A stretch of DNA of 64,000 nt from Bhargavaea ullalensis (GTDB lineage Bacteria; Bacillota; Bacilli; Bacillales_A; Planococcaceae): the NCBI RefSeq assembly GCF_040545425.1, contig NZ_JBEPLW010000015.1; one strand, written 5' to 3'. Below the pieces are notes generated by a model, which did not search any database, was not told the origin of the DNA, and worked only from the letters and a program-made list of their open reading frames with translations. This document shows, piece by piece, positions 32,199 to 40,706 of the stretch. A program made the translations under genes and the position numbers. The stretch's first letter is position 1, and each line of letters starts with the position of its first letter.

Positions 32199-33650
32199 AT
32201 GACACAGGCGATCACAATCATGACGGTTGCCATTTTCATATTGAACATATTCCTCGCCGTCGCGCTGATCTTCCTGGAGCGGCGGGATGCAACATCCACC
32301 TGGGCGTGGCTCATGGTCCTCTTCTTCATTCCGGTTTTCGGGTTCTTCATTTATCTCCTGTTCGGAAGGCAGCTCCGCAAACGGCATATGTTCCGCTGGG
32401 AGGGGCGCAACCGGATCGGGATTGAGAAGCTCGTCGACTATCAGATCGAGGCGATCGAAGACGGGACGTTTGAATTTAACCTTGACGACACGGCCCACTA
32501 TAAAGATATGATTTACCTTCATCTGCGAAACAATCATGCCCTTCTCACACAGGACAACGATGTGGAGATTTTCAATGACGGGACGGCGAAGTTCGAATCG
32601 CTGATTGCGGATCTCGAGCAGGCAAAGGATCACATCCACATCCAGTACTACATCTTCCGGCTGGACAATCTCGGCAGGCGGATCTTCGATGTACTCGTGA
32701 AAAAAGCGAAGCAAGGCGTGAAAGTCCGTGTCCTCTACGATGACATGGGCTCCCGCGGCCTCAGGAAGCGGCATTTCCGGGAACTGGTGGAAGCCGGCGG
32801 CGAAGTGGAGGCGTTCTTCCCGGCCATCCTTCCGCTCATCAACCCGCGGATGAACTACCGGAACCACCGCAAAATCGCCATCGTCGACGGGCGGATCGGC
32901 TATATCGGCGGATTCAATGTCGGCGATGAATACCTTGGGCTGAAAAAGAAGTTCGGCTACTGGCGGGACACGCACCTGCGGATCGAAGGCAGTGCGCTTC
33001 ATCCGCTCCAGACCCGGTTCATCCTGGACTGGAACCAGGCATCCACCACTCATGATATCGAATACGCGGACCGGTACTTCCCCGCCATCCCGAGGAAAGG
33101 CGAGGTCGGCATCCAGATTGTCTCAAGCGGACCCGACGCCGACTGGGAGCAGATCAAAGACGGCTATCTGAAAATGATCAATCTCGCGAAAAAGTACATT
33201 TACATCCAGACGCCTTATTTCATCCCGGATGCCAGCTTTCTCGATTCACTCCGGATCGCCTGCCTGTCGGGCATCGATGTCCGGATCATGATCCCGAACA
33301 AGCCCGACCACATGTTTGTCTACTGGGCAACTTACTCCAATGTCGGCTCGCTTCTCAGGGCCGGAGCGAAAGTGTACATTTACGAAAACGGGTTCATCCA
33401 CGCGAAAATGATCGTCGTCGATGATGAACTGTCGACGGTCGGCACGGCGAACATCGACGTGCGGAGTTTCAAGCTGAACTTTGAAGTGAATGCCTTCATC
33501 TATGACCGTGAAGAATCACACGAACTCGCCGAACTGTTTGAACAGGACATGCGGCTCTGCACGGAACTGACCTCGGAGGCCTATCATTCCCGATCGACGG
33601 CCATTAAGCTGAAAGAATCCCTGTCACGGCTCGTCTCGCCGATCCTGTGA
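32199..33650 (+). CDS. cls: Cardiolipin synthase
   Basis: A 483-aa phospholipase D-family enzyme that condenses two phosphatidylglycerols into cardiolipin. Two N-terminal membrane segments (about 5-30 and 34-57) are followed by two HKD motifs: H223/K225/D230 in NHRKIAIVDG and H401/K403/D408 in IHAKMIVVDD. GGFNVGDEY follows the first. The start is ATG 32199 with GGAGG 8 nt upstream; a GTG at 32184 overlaps that site. Confidence 0.94.
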   Translation: MTQAITIMTVAIFILNIFLAVALIFLERRDATSTWAWLMVLFFIPVFGFFIYLLFGRQLRKRHMFRWEGRNRIGIEKLVDYQIEAIEDGTFEFNLDDTAHYKDMIYLHLRNNHALLTQDNDVEIFNDGTAKFESLIADLEQAKDHIHIQYYIFRLDNLGRRIFDVLVKKAKQGVKVRVLYDDMGSRGLRKRHFRELVEAGGEVEAFFPAILPLINPRMNYRNHRKIAIVDGRIGYIGGFNVGDEYLGLKKKFGYWRDTHLRIEGSALHPLQTRFILDWNQASTTHDIEYADRYFPAIPRKGEVGIQIVSSGPDADWEQIKDGYLKMINLAKKYIYIQTPYFIPDASFLDSLRIACLSGIDVRIMIPNKPDHMFVYWATYSNVGSLLRAGAKVYIYENGFIHAKMIVVDDELSTVGTANIDVRSFKLNFEVNAFIYDREESHELAELFEQDMRLCTELTSEAYHSRSTAIKLKESLSRLVSPIL

Positions 33651-33657
33651 ACAGACG

Positions 33658-33697
33658 AAAATGCCCGGAAAGCCAGACGGCCTTCCGGGCATTTTTG
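33658..33697. terminator. Bidirectional rho-independent terminator
   Basis: Stem AAATGCCCGGAA/TTCCGGGCATTT followed by TT lies between the convergent cls and VanY-type genes. Confidence 0.9.
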
Positions 33698-33702
33698 TTT
33701 AT

Positions 33703-34644
33703 TCACTTATCCGGATCTGAAGGCGCACCCTTCCCGGAACCGAGCAGGTACTCTTCGAGCGTGAGTCCGCTGGAATGGATCTTCGCCGCGATTTCCTTGC
33801 CGACGTAGCGGTAGTGCCACGACTCGTGCATGTAGCCGGTGATGTCCTCCTTGCCTTCCGGATAGCGGAGAATGAAGCCGAACCTGTGCGCGTTGGCGAA
33901 CAGCCATTTCCCGGCTTCCGTGTCTCCGAATGAATCGCGGGCCCAGTGCTGTTCCTGGTTCACTTCGCCGATGTCGAACGTCAGGCCGGTCTGGTGCTCC
34001 GAGTAACCGGGACGCGCGCTGTACCGGTCCGCCGCTTCCACGCCGTCGCGCGCCACATACTGGTCATACAGTTCCTTTTGCCGCTCAAATGTGCGGAATG
34101 TGCTGAACGGGGCCAGTTCAAAGCCGTCAAGCCGTGCGGCGGCGGCCATTTCGTCAAATGCTTCCTGAGCCTCGGGATCCACCCCGGGTGCGAAATCTGC
34201 CGGGAGCGGGTATTTTTTATTGGCAAGCAGCACGCCGTCGATATAAGTCGGTTCGGACGGGAGCGGGCGGTTGTCGTCATACTCCGCAATCCCGGCAAGC
34301 GGATCATCGGCGGACGATGCAGGGTCCCCGCCTTTTTCGGAAGTTCCCCCTGCGGGCTGTGTCACGACGCCGTCCGCAGGCTGATCGGGACCGTCGCCGG
34401 TCGGCTGGCCTGCGGAATCGGGAGCCGAATTTTCTTCTGTCCCTTTCTGACCGCCGGAACCTGCATCCGTCGGGGTTTCGCCGCCTAGTGCACCCCTCAG
34501 CGAAGCCGCGCTCTCTTTCAGGTCCCAGCCGTGGGCGCCCGTCCAGGCCGCTCCTCCGCCGAAAAGGAGAACGGCGACCGAAGCGGCGGGAACCCATCCT
34601 TTGCTTTTGTGTGTTTTCTTGTTGCGTGTATCGATTCTGCGCAT
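33703..34644 (-). CDS. D-Ala-D-Ala carboxypeptidase, VanY/M15B family
   Basis: A 313-aa exported enzyme: basic N-terminus, one membrane anchor (about 17-36), a Gly/Ser/Pro/Asp-rich wall-spanning linker (~50-130) and a C-terminal M15B zinc peptidase domain. Zinc ligands are in SEHQTGLTFDIG (~215-226) and HESWHYRYVG (~272-281), with SxHxxGxxxD and HxxH spacing as in VanY. It would trim stem peptides outside the membrane. No VanA/VanH/VanS genes are nearby, so this is normal wall maturation, not a vancomycin-resistance cluster. Confidence 0.9.
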   Translation of the reverse strand: MRRIDTRNKKTHKSKGWVPAASVAVLLFGGGAAWTGAHGWDLKESAASLRGALGGETPTDAGSGGQKGTEENSAPDSAGQPTGDGPDQPADGVVTQPAGGTSEKGGDPASSADDPLAGIAEYDDNRPLPSEPTYIDGVLLANKKYPLPADFAPGVDPEAQEAFDEMAAAARLDGFELAPFSTFRTFERQKELYDQYVARDGVEAADRYSARPGYSEHQTGLTFDIGEVNQEQHWARDSFGDTEAGKWLFANAHRFGFILRYPEGKEDITGYMHESWHYRYVGKEIAAKIHSSGLTLEEYLLGSGKGAPSDPDK

Positions 34645-34774
34645 CGTTAGCGGCTACCTTCTTTCCTTATTTTCCATTTCTTTATCGTACCACATCCAGG
34701 CCTTGTTCCGTACGTTCTTCCGGTGTGCTATTCTATTTTCATATGACTATTTTTCAACGCGGAGGATGGACCCG

Positions 34775-35926
34775 ATGAATGCACGATGGCTTTCTCTGAA
34801 CTTCTTTGCTTACTTCTTCACCTGGGGCATCTTTCTGCCGTACTGGACCGGCTGGCTGACGTCGGTCAAGGGGCTGAGCGTTTTTGAGGCCAGCCTCGTC
34901 ATGGGCGCCGGGATGATTGCCCGTGCCCTGTCGACGCTGTTTCTCTTCCCTGCCGCGGCCCACCGCCTGCCCCTCACGAAACTGATGAGGATCTCCATTC
35001 TCCTGTCTCTCTTGATCGGCCTCTTTTACATACCGGCACATTCGCTTGAGGCGTTGTTTGCCGTGACACTCGCGTTCAACCTCGTTTATCCGAATCTCCT
35101 GCCGGCGATGGAGTCCGGCGCCTCGGTGCTTATCCAGTCCGAACGGATCAACTATGGCCGCAGCCGCGCCTTCGGTTCGCTCGGTTACACGGTCGCCCTG
35201 CTCGTCATCGGCGGCCTAAACGCCTGGTTTGGCAATTCAGCCATCCTGTGGACGATGTTTGCCGGGCTTGCCGTGTTCTACGTTGCCCAACTCGCGGGAC
35301 CGCCCGCCGTGCTGAGCGCCCGCGCGGCAGAGTCCGGCGAAGGGAGGCGGGGCAATGCATTCCGGCAGCTGCTCGGCATGCGGGGGTTCGTCACCGTGCT
35401 CGGCATCTCCATCCTTTTGCAGAGCGCGCATGCCTCGTATTATAATTACGGGTTCATTTACCTGGAGGACCTCGGGGTGGCAAGCTTTGCAATCGGGGTG
35501 ATCCTGAACGTCGCCGTCATCGCGGAGATCGTGTTTTTCGCACAGGCGGACAAATGGTTCGGTTCGATGAAGTCCTCCAACATGTTCCTGATTGCCGCAG
35601 CCGGTTCCACGGCCCGCTGGCTGCTCATCGCACTCGTCCCGGCCGTGTGGATGTTCACGCTCACCCAGGTGCTGCACGCCGTGTCTTTCGGCATCGCACA
35701 TTATGCATTCATCCGGTACATATCCGAAAAGTTGCCGCGCGGACTGCTTGCTTCCGCGCAAGGTCTGTACGCTGCCCTCGGGATGAGCCTCAGCACCGCA
35801 TTCCTCACGCTGCTCGGCGGGGCCCTGTACGGCGTGTCGCCGAACCTCTCGTTCCTCGGAATGGCGATGTGCACCATTCCCGCCGGCCTGCTCGTGCTGG
35901 CAACACGCAAGCGGTTCTCTTACTGA
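34775..35926 (+). CDS. MFS transporter of the LacY/nucleoside-symporter-like group
   Basis: A 383-aa membrane protein with 12 predicted segments. The N-terminus (LNFFAYFFTWGIFLPYWTGWL) and INYGRSRAFGSLGYTVA near residue 125 are typical of the MFS_1-like/LacY-type group (for example Bacillus YwbF). The substrate is unknown; a sugar or nucleoside is the usual guess. The start is ATG 34775 with GGAGG 9 nt upstream; the frame is open further upstream but without a site. Confidence 0.8.
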   Translation: MNARWLSLNFFAYFFTWGIFLPYWTGWLTSVKGLSVFEASLVMGAGMIARALSTLFLFPAAAHRLPLTKLMRISILLSLLIGLFYIPAHSLEALFAVTLAFNLVYPNLLPAMESGASVLIQSERINYGRSRAFGSLGYTVALLVIGGLNAWFGNSAILWTMFAGLAVFYVAQLAGPPAVLSARAAESGEGRRGNAFRQLLGMRGFVTVLGISILLQSAHASYYNYGFIYLEDLGVASFAIGVILNVAVIAEIVFFAQADKWFGSMKSSNMFLIAAAGSTARWLLIALVPAVWMFTLTQVLHAVSFGIAHYAFIRYISEKLPRGLLASAQGLYAALGMSLSTAFLTLLGGALYGVSPNLSFLGMAMCTIPAGLLVLATRKRFSY

Positions 35927-35959
35927 CGGGGCAGGCCGCCCCGATGTTGCAGGTCAAGC

Positions 35960-36006
35960 CAAAAGGCAAGGACTGCGGATATTTCCGCCGGTCCTTGCCT
36001 TTTTTG
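35960..36006. terminator. Bidirectional rho-independent terminator
   Basis: A 13-bp stem AAAAGGCAAGGAC/GTCCTTGCCTTTT plus T run lies between the convergent MFS gene and the 83-aa gene. Confidence 0.88.
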
Positions 36007-36013
36007 ATTCACC

Positions 36014-36265
36014 TCAAAACCACATCATTGCGAGCAATACGACAAACAGGAGTCCGAAAAAGCCGGCAAGCAAGTTCATCCACCTGGCTTCGCGGAACAT
36101 CCCGCGTTCGCGGAAGCCCGATGCCCGGGCCGTGTTCGTGAGCACGAACAGCAGCGACAGCGAAAGCGCGGCGCCGTACATCGCCTGCCGGATGATGAAG
36201 ACGATTGTCAGGACACCCACGACGGCGATCAGTCCGCCGAGCACCCACCGTTTCCCCTTTGACAT
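36014..36265 (-). CDS. Small membrane protein, 83 aa (function unknown)
   Basis: Three hydrophobic segments (about 8-24, 30-45, 63-82), with a basic stretch TARASGFRERGMFREARW between the second and third. This layout is seen in small DUF-type membrane proteins of Bacillales. It lies between the yidC2 terminator and its own terminator, so it is a single gene. I cannot assign a function. Confidence 0.65.
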   Translation of the reverse strand: MSKGKRWVLGGLIAVVGVLTIVFIIRQAMYGAALSLSLLFVLTNTARASGFRERGMFREARWMNLLAGFFGLLFVVLLAMMWF

Positions 36266-36290
36266 GCGGCTCCCCCTTTGGCAAATTGAT

Positions 36291-36334
36291 AAAAAGAGGC
36301 AAACGGCAGGACCCGGGTCGCTTCCGTTTGCCTT
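36291..36334 (-). terminator. Rho-independent terminator after yidC2
   Basis: On the minus strand the stem AGGCAAACGG/CCGTTTGCCT with a GC-rich loop is followed by CTTTTT. Confidence 0.85.
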
Positions 36335-36373
36335 TATCCGATTAAATCACTTGTGATCCTGTATTCAAAGAGA

Positions 36374-37135
36374 TCATTCCACCGCTTTTTCAGGATGCTG
36401 GTAGTAGAACTTGCGCCCGATGTACGTCTGGATGACGAGGAGGGCCCCGCTGACCGCCCAGTAAAGCGGAAGTGCCGACATCGCGGTAAAGGAAATGAAC
36501 GTGATCATGATCGGTGACATGTAAATGAACATTTTCATCTGCTTCTGTTGCTGTTCAGGCATCGTCCAAAGCGAAACACGCGCCTGGAACAGGTACACGG
36601 CTCCCGCGATGAATGCCATGATGATGTCCGGGGCACCGAGGCTGAACCAGAGGAACTGGTGAGCCTGCACGTCCGCGGAGTAGCGGATCGAGAAGTAGAG
36701 GCCCATGATGATCGGCATCTGGATCAGTACAGGCAGACAGCCCATATTGAGCGGATTGACTCCGTGTTTCTGGTAAAGACCCATCATTTCCTGCTGCAGC
36801 TTCATCTGCTCGTCTTTGTCTTTCGCAGCCTTGATCTTCTTCTGGATCTCGTCCATCTCCGGCTTGAGCGCATCCATCTTGACCTTCATCGCCTGCTGGC
36901 TTTTGTAGTTCTTCAGCATGAGCGGCATGAGGACGAGGCGGATGATGACCGTGATGACAATGATGGCGAGCCCGTAGTTTCCGTTGAACGCCTCACCGAG
37001 CGACTCGAGCGCCCATTCCATCGGACGGACAAACAAACTGTAGAACGTGCCTTCCTTGTTCTGCACGCTCGAGCAGCCGCCGAGGAGTGTCGCCGTCGCC
37101 ACGAGGGTGATGATCAACCCTATGCGTTTATTCAA
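36374..37135 (-). CDS. yidC2: YidC/Oxa1 membrane protein insertase (YidC2/YqjG type)
   Basis: A 253-aa lipoprotein insertase that helps insert and fold membrane proteins, with or without SecYEG. Lipobox LLGGC gives lipidated Cys20. The conserved arginine-bearing segment is IIVITVIIRLVLMPLMLKNYKSQQAM. GCLPVLIQMPIIMGLYFSIR and LPLYWAVSGALLVIQTYIGRKF form later segments. The start is TTG 37135, with AGGTG 6 nt upstream. It is not next to rnpA/rpmH, so it is likely the second YidC (YqjG-like). No MifM-type sensor gene is seen upstream. Confidence 0.92.
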   Translation of the reverse strand: MNKRIGLIITLVATATLLGGCSSVQNKEGTFYSLFVRPMEWALESLGEAFNGNYGLAIIVITVIIRLVLMPLMLKNYKSQQAMKVKMDALKPEMDEIQKKIKAAKDKDEQMKLQQEMMGLYQKHGVNPLNMGCLPVLIQMPIIMGLYFSIRYSADVQAHQFLWFSLGAPDIIMAFIAGAVYLFQARVSLWTMPEQQQKQMKMFIYMSPIMITFISFTAMSALPLYWAVSGALLVIQTYIGRKFYYQHPEKAVE

Positions 37136-37170
37136 TCAATTCACCTACATCTTTTTTCAGGCTATAGAGT

Positions 37171-37200
37171 AGTATACATCAACCCTCACAGGCATTTCAA
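37171..37200 (-). promoter_or_regulatory. Sigma-A promoter of yidC2
   Basis: On the minus strand TTGAAA (37195-37200) and TATACT (37171-37176) are separated by 18 bp, in the gap after the AraC-type gene. Confidence 0.75.
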
Positions 37201-37214
37201 TTGCGGGCAGGCGC

Positions 37215-37997
37215 TCAGGCCCCCCCCCCGGCCGGCAGCGCGAAGGAAAAGTAGTCGATCTCCTTGCGCTCCCTGAACTGTTTCGGCGTCATGCCGGTGT
37301 ATTTTTTGAAGGTGCGCGTGAAATAGCTTTGATTGCAAAAACTGAATTGCTCGGCGATCGTCGAAATCTTCAAGTCGGTGTTGCGAAGGAAATACTGCGA
37401 TTCCTCGATCTTTCTCATGTTGATGTAGTCAATGAGCGTCAGGCCGGTGTGTTCCCTGAAAATCCGGGAAAGATGGCTCGTGCTGATGTTGAAATGCTCT
37501 GCCAGCCGGGCCACCGTCAGATTGGCTTCGATGGAGGCGTCGATGTATTCGATCAGCTCATTGACGACCGGGTGGGGCAAATCCGGGTTTTTGCGCCCCT
37601 GGAGAACATGTATGAAAAACTCGACCATATCATTCGTCAGGTCCTGGATGGCGTCCGTGTCAAATTTCCGCTCGACGATCCTCATGCACGTAATATTGAA
37701 AGCCACAGTCCGCTCAACAGTGAATTTCGGCTTGAGGAGAATCCGGGCAACAAGCGCAGAAATGATAATGTAGTAAAAAGAAACGTCACGGTCCGCCCGT
37801 TCTTCGCCGGCGATTTCGCAGATCATCTCCACGATCTTATTGAGACGCTCCTTCGCTTCCGCCCTTTTCCCTTCTCCGATGCACGAAAGCAGTTCTTTTT
37901 CCAGCCGGTAGAAGTCCTCGCTTCTGTCATAGGCCCTCATCACTTCAAAGTCGTCCAAAAACGCCTTGGTCATATCCTGCAACCCTGGGTTCATCAT
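37215..37997 (-). CDS. AraC-family transcriptional regulator with a G10 tract at its 3' end
   Basis: A 260-aa protein: an N-terminal ~150-residue helical domain of unknown function and a C-terminal AraC double helix-turn-helix (about 155-250). It contains LTVARLAEHFNISTSHLSRIF and ISTIAEQFSFCNQSYFTRTFKKYTG, followed by the usual MTPKQFRE. The last codons run over ten consecutive G residues (37220-37229 as C on the plus strand), giving the tail AGGGA; slippage would change the C-terminus. It ends 80 bp before yidC2; target genes unknown. Confidence 0.85.
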   Translation of the reverse strand: MMNPGLQDMTKAFLDDFEVMRAYDRSEDFYRLEKELLSCIGEGKRAEAKERLNKIVEMICEIAGEERADRDVSFYYIIISALVARILLKPKFTVERTVAFNITCMRIVERKFDTDAIQDLTNDMVEFFIHVLQGRKNPDLPHPVVNELIEYIDASIEANLTVARLAEHFNISTSHLSRIFREHTGLTLIDYINMRKIEESQYFLRNTDLKISTIAEQFSFCNQSYFTRTFKKYTGMTPKQFRERKEIDYFSFALPAGGGA

Positions 37998-38019
37998 CCT
38001 GTTTCACCCGCTTTCTCTA

Positions 38020-38964
38020 TCATGCATTGGGGATCCGTTCGTCCGGCTCACCGCCCCCGCCCTCTTCCGCGGGTACCAGAACGCGGAGATGGCCGGGAAG
38101 AACAGAAACTTCCAGAGGCGTGACGCCGCACTCATCTCCGTCGATGTTGCAGACGAGCGGTCGATCCGATTCCACGCGCAGACGCTTTGTCCGGAATGTT
38201 TCGACGGCCCCCGCCTCCTGAAGTTTTCCAAGAAGCAGCGCTGCAGACATCCGGACGAGATTCGGCAGTTTCGTGTTTTTGATCACCGTCACATGCAACA
38301 GTCCGTCGTCCGTTTCCGCCTCCGGATTCATCCGTTCAAATCCGCCCGTTGAGTTGGTCAGCGCGAGAAGGAGAAGAGAGGCTTCACCGGACCAGCTTCC
38401 GTGATCATGCCACAGCTGCAACTCGTTGCCTTCTGCTGAAAACAGAGCCTTGGCACCATGCGCGATATAGGCCAGCGGTCCGAATGCAGATTTCTGTTCA
38501 ACCGGTACGCCGGCCACGCCTTCCGCGAGCGCGCCGATGGCAATGATGTTCATGAAATACCTGCCGGCCGCCATTCCGATATCCGCCGGTTTGGGCACAA
38601 GATCCGGCAGCGCTTGAATTGCTTCTCCAACATCCAGCGGAATGCCGAGCGCGCGTGCAAAGTCATTCACCGTTCCAAGCGGAAGCAGTGCAAAGAGGGG
38701 CCGCTCCGGAAGACCCGCGATGCCGTTGACCGCTTCATTCACCGTTCCGTCACCGCCTGCCGCAATGACGAGATCTGCCCCGTCCCGTGTCCCCTCCCGG
38801 GCAAACCGCTCCGCATCTCCCGCTTTTTCCGTCAGCCGGGTCGTGACCGAATAGCCGGCGCCGGCGATTGCTGCTTCTGCAGATTTCCGGATCTCTTCTG
38901 CTTTTTCCTTGCCCGATGACGGGTTCATGATCAAAACCGCCTGCCGTTGCCGTTTTTCCGACAT
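38020..38964 (-). CDS. Diacylglycerol/lipid kinase (DagK/YegS/BmrU family)
   Basis: A 314-aa lipid kinase. NPSSGKEKAEE near residue 14 and the catalytic-domain motif AAGGDGTVNEAVNGI (~67-81) with LPLGTVNDFARAL (~93-105) are diagnostic. It phosphorylates diacylglycerol or related lipids; DgkB in Bacillus feeds diacylglycerol from lipoteichoic acid synthesis back to phosphatidic acid. Whether it is DgkB or a BmrU-type paralogue is open. The start ATG has GGAG 7 nt upstream. Confidence 0.85.
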   Translation of the reverse strand: MSEKRQRQAVLIMNPSSGKEKAEEIRKSAEAAIAGAGYSVTTRLTEKAGDAERFAREGTRDGADLVIAAGGDGTVNEAVNGIAGLPERPLFALLPLGTVNDFARALGIPLDVGEAIQALPDLVPKPADIGMAAGRYFMNIIAIGALAEGVAGVPVEQKSAFGPLAYIAHGAKALFSAEGNELQLWHDHGSWSGEASLLLLALTNSTGGFERMNPEAETDDGLLHVTVIKNTKLPNLVRMSAALLLGKLQEAGAVETFRTKRLRVESDRPLVCNIDGDECGVTPLEVSVLPGHLRVLVPAEEGGGGEPDERIPNA

Positions 38965-39069
38965 GTCGCCACTCCATTTCCTGCTCGTTCGTATCCTTCT
39001 ATACCCTTCGGGCGGAGAATCTCACCTGACCGCACCCGAATTCCCCGTTGAATGCAAAGACGCAAAGAG

Positions 39070-39097
39070 GCCGTCTATCCGGCGCCGGATAGACGGC
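39070..39097 (-). terminator. Perfect 28-bp palindrome, probable terminator
   Basis: The arms GCCGTCTATCCGGC and GCCGGATAGACGGC form an uninterrupted 14-bp inverted repeat. On the minus strand CTCTTTGCGTCTTT follows, a weak T tract. It lies 14 bp after the stop of the 145-aa gene. Confidence 0.65.
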
Positions 39098-39111
39098 TGT
39101 CTGGAACGGAT

Positions 39112-39549
39112 TTACAGATTCTCGGTGTTAATCCGATTCTCATCCGTGACGGTATCAGTGTTTTCCTGTTTATGCTCTTGGTTTTGGTCGGTGCCGCCCA
39201 GTTTGGCCTGTTGTTGGCCGGCCGGCTTGCCGGTCTCTTTCTTATGATAGAGTCCATCCTCGTCCGGCGCCAGTTTTTTGTCGTCCTGCACTTCCTGGTT
39301 GTAGTAATGGACGCTCGTCTGCGCGCCTTCCGCCACCATGTCGTTGTCCTGAAGGTCATATGGATCGGAATAGCCGGCTTTCGTGTCGTCGCTCCTGTTC
39401 AGCTGCTGGCTTTCGACGAACGAGTCCACTTTCGTCTTCAAGTTATTGAATGCCACCATCGCTTTATCTCGGTTTTCCTTTTTGCTGAAGTATGCATAGG
39501 CACCGGCTGCAAGCCCGGCCAGCAACAGATTGCGGTTTTTGTTCGCCAT
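39112..39549 (-). CDS. YtxH-like small stress protein, 145 aa, under sigma-B promoter
   Basis: The N-terminus MANKNRNLLLAGLAAGAYAY has one hydrophobic segment followed by FSKKENRDKAM and a helical stretch, like YtxH/general stress proteins. The C-terminal ~85 residues are hydrophilic, rich in Asp/Gln/Asn/Lys, and look disordered. The exact function is unknown. A clear sigma-B promoter (GTTTCT-N14-GGGTAT) lies 60 bp upstream, overlapping the end of elaA. GGAGG precedes the ATG. Confidence 0.7.
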   Translation of the reverse strand: MANKNRNLLLAGLAAGAYAYFSKKENRDKAMVAFNNLKTKVDSFVESQQLNRSDDTKAGYSDPYDLQDNDMVAEGAQTSVHYYNQEVQDDKKLAPDEDGLYHKKETGKPAGQQQAKLGGTDQNQEHKQENTDTVTDENRINTENL

Positions 39550-39608
39550 TCTCCATCATCCTCCATATTTTGCTCTTTGTCAGGTCAATTATTTATCCAT
39601 AGTCGAGT

Positions 39609-39634
39609 ATACCCGTTCACAAGCTTTCAGAAAC
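39609..39634 (-). promoter_or_regulatory. Candidate sigma-B promoter of the 145-aa gene
   Basis: On the minus strand GTTTCT (39629-39634) and GGGTAT (39609-39614) are separated by 14 bp, the same spacing as the rsbV promoter. Confidence 0.8.
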
Positions 39635-40072
39635 CTGCATTCTCATATCGATATGCGGGACGCCTTCGTCATCGTAAGGCTCCGAGATGGATTCGAATCC
39701 GCAAGATCCATAGAACGGTTCCAGATGGTGCTGAGCCTGCAGCCGGACCGGCACGGCCCCCCATTCTCCGCGGATGATGTCCTTCGCCCGCTCCACAAGT
39801 CCGCGCGCATGGCCGTTCCCCCGCCAGGCCGTCTTGACGATCACGCGGCCGATTGACGGCTCGTCATACCGCTCACCCGGCGGCAGGATTCTGCAGTAGG
39901 CGGCGATTTCTCCCCCATCCGTCCCGATCAGATGAAGCGCCTGGCGGTCATGTCCGTCGATCTCCCCGTAGATGCACCGTTGCTCGACGATGAACACATC
40001 CACCCGGAGGCGGAGCAGCTCGTAAAGCTCGTCGGTCGTCAATTCTTCGAATCGTTTCATTTCCCATTCCAT
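39617..40072 (-). CDS. ElaA-type GNAT acetyltransferase
   Basis: A 151-aa GNAT protein of the ElaA family: LYELLRLRVDVFIVEQRCIYGEIDGHD is the typical N-terminal motif, IGRVIVKTAWRGNGHARGLVE the acetyl-CoA-binding loop, and PFYGSCGFE the C-terminal strand. The substrate is unknown. The start is ATG 40072 with GAGGGGG upstream. Divergent from the next GNAT gene. Confidence 0.85.
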   Translation of the reverse strand: MEWEMKRFEELTTDELYELLRLRVDVFIVEQRCIYGEIDGHDRQALHLIGTDGGEIAAYCRILPPGERYDEPSIGRVIVKTAWRGNGHARGLVERAKDIIRGEWGAVPVRLQAQHHLEPFYGSCGFESISEPYDDEGVPHIDMRMQVSESL

Positions 40073-40179
40073 GGAATCCCCCTCTTTCATTTCAATTTGA
40101 TTACATTATTCCATAACATATAGTTGAAGTGCGATTTATTTGTTATGCTAGATGAAATAAAAAAGAGGTGGGGGAAGCC

Positions 40180-40674
40180 ATGATCCGTTTGATGACACCG
40201 AATGATATCAATACTGTCCGGCAGATTGCGGAAATCAGCCGGCGCCGAGCGTATGAAGGACTATTGCCCGCCCAGGCACTCGAGCAGTCGCTGAACCGCG
40301 ACTATTCGGCCCCGATGCTGATGAAGCGGATGGAAAAGACGACGATGCTCATCGCGGAACATGAAGGCATGCCCATCGGATTCGCCAACATCACGCGAGT
40401 AGATGAGGATGGAGACGCAGAACTGACGGCTTTCCACCTCCTCCCGCAAGTTGAAGGACTCGGCTACGGCCACCGGCTGATCGAGGCCGGGATCAGCCGG
40501 CTCGAAGGAGGGCTCCGGCTGTTCGCCTACGTGGAAGGCCCGGACAGCGAAGCCTGCTCATTTTTTGAAGGTTGCGGATTTGAACTGCTGGATGAATTCG
40601 AAGAACTGTTCGAAGGCTATCCGACGCTCACCGCACAATATGTTCACTATCTGAAAACACCGGCGCTCGTCTGA
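40180..40674 (+). CDS. GNAT acetyltransferase
   Basis: A 164-aa GNAT domain with PIGFANITRVDEDGDAELTAF, then LLPQVEGLGYGHRLIEAG (acetyl-CoA loop, Q/R-x-x-G-x-G/A) and ACSFFEGCGFELLDE. The start is ATG 40180 with GAGGTGGGGG upstream; a GTG at 40168 lacks spacing. The substrate is unknown. It has its own terminator overlapping the stop. Confidence 0.8.
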   Translation: MIRLMTPNDINTVRQIAEISRRRAYEGLLPAQALEQSLNRDYSAPMLMKRMEKTTMLIAEHEGMPIGFANITRVDEDGDAELTAFHLLPQVEGLGYGHRLIEAGISRLEGGLRLFAYVEGPDSEACSFFEGCGFELLDEFEELFEGYPTLTAQYVHYLKTPALV

Positions 40675-40691
40675 GCAGCCGGTGTTTTTTC
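40656..40691 (+). terminator. Rho-independent terminator overlapping the GNAT stop codon
   Basis: Stem AACACCGGC/GCCGGTGTT is followed by TTTT; the stop TGA is in the loop. Confidence 0.85.
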
Positions 40692-40706
40692 ATTTTTTTC
40701 TTGAAA

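Noticed and set aside
33703..34644. Vancomycin-resistance gene vanY
   Set aside because: The domain fits the VanY family, but no vanHAX or vanRS genes are present and the housekeeping ddl is ordinary; a normal carboxypeptidase is the better call.
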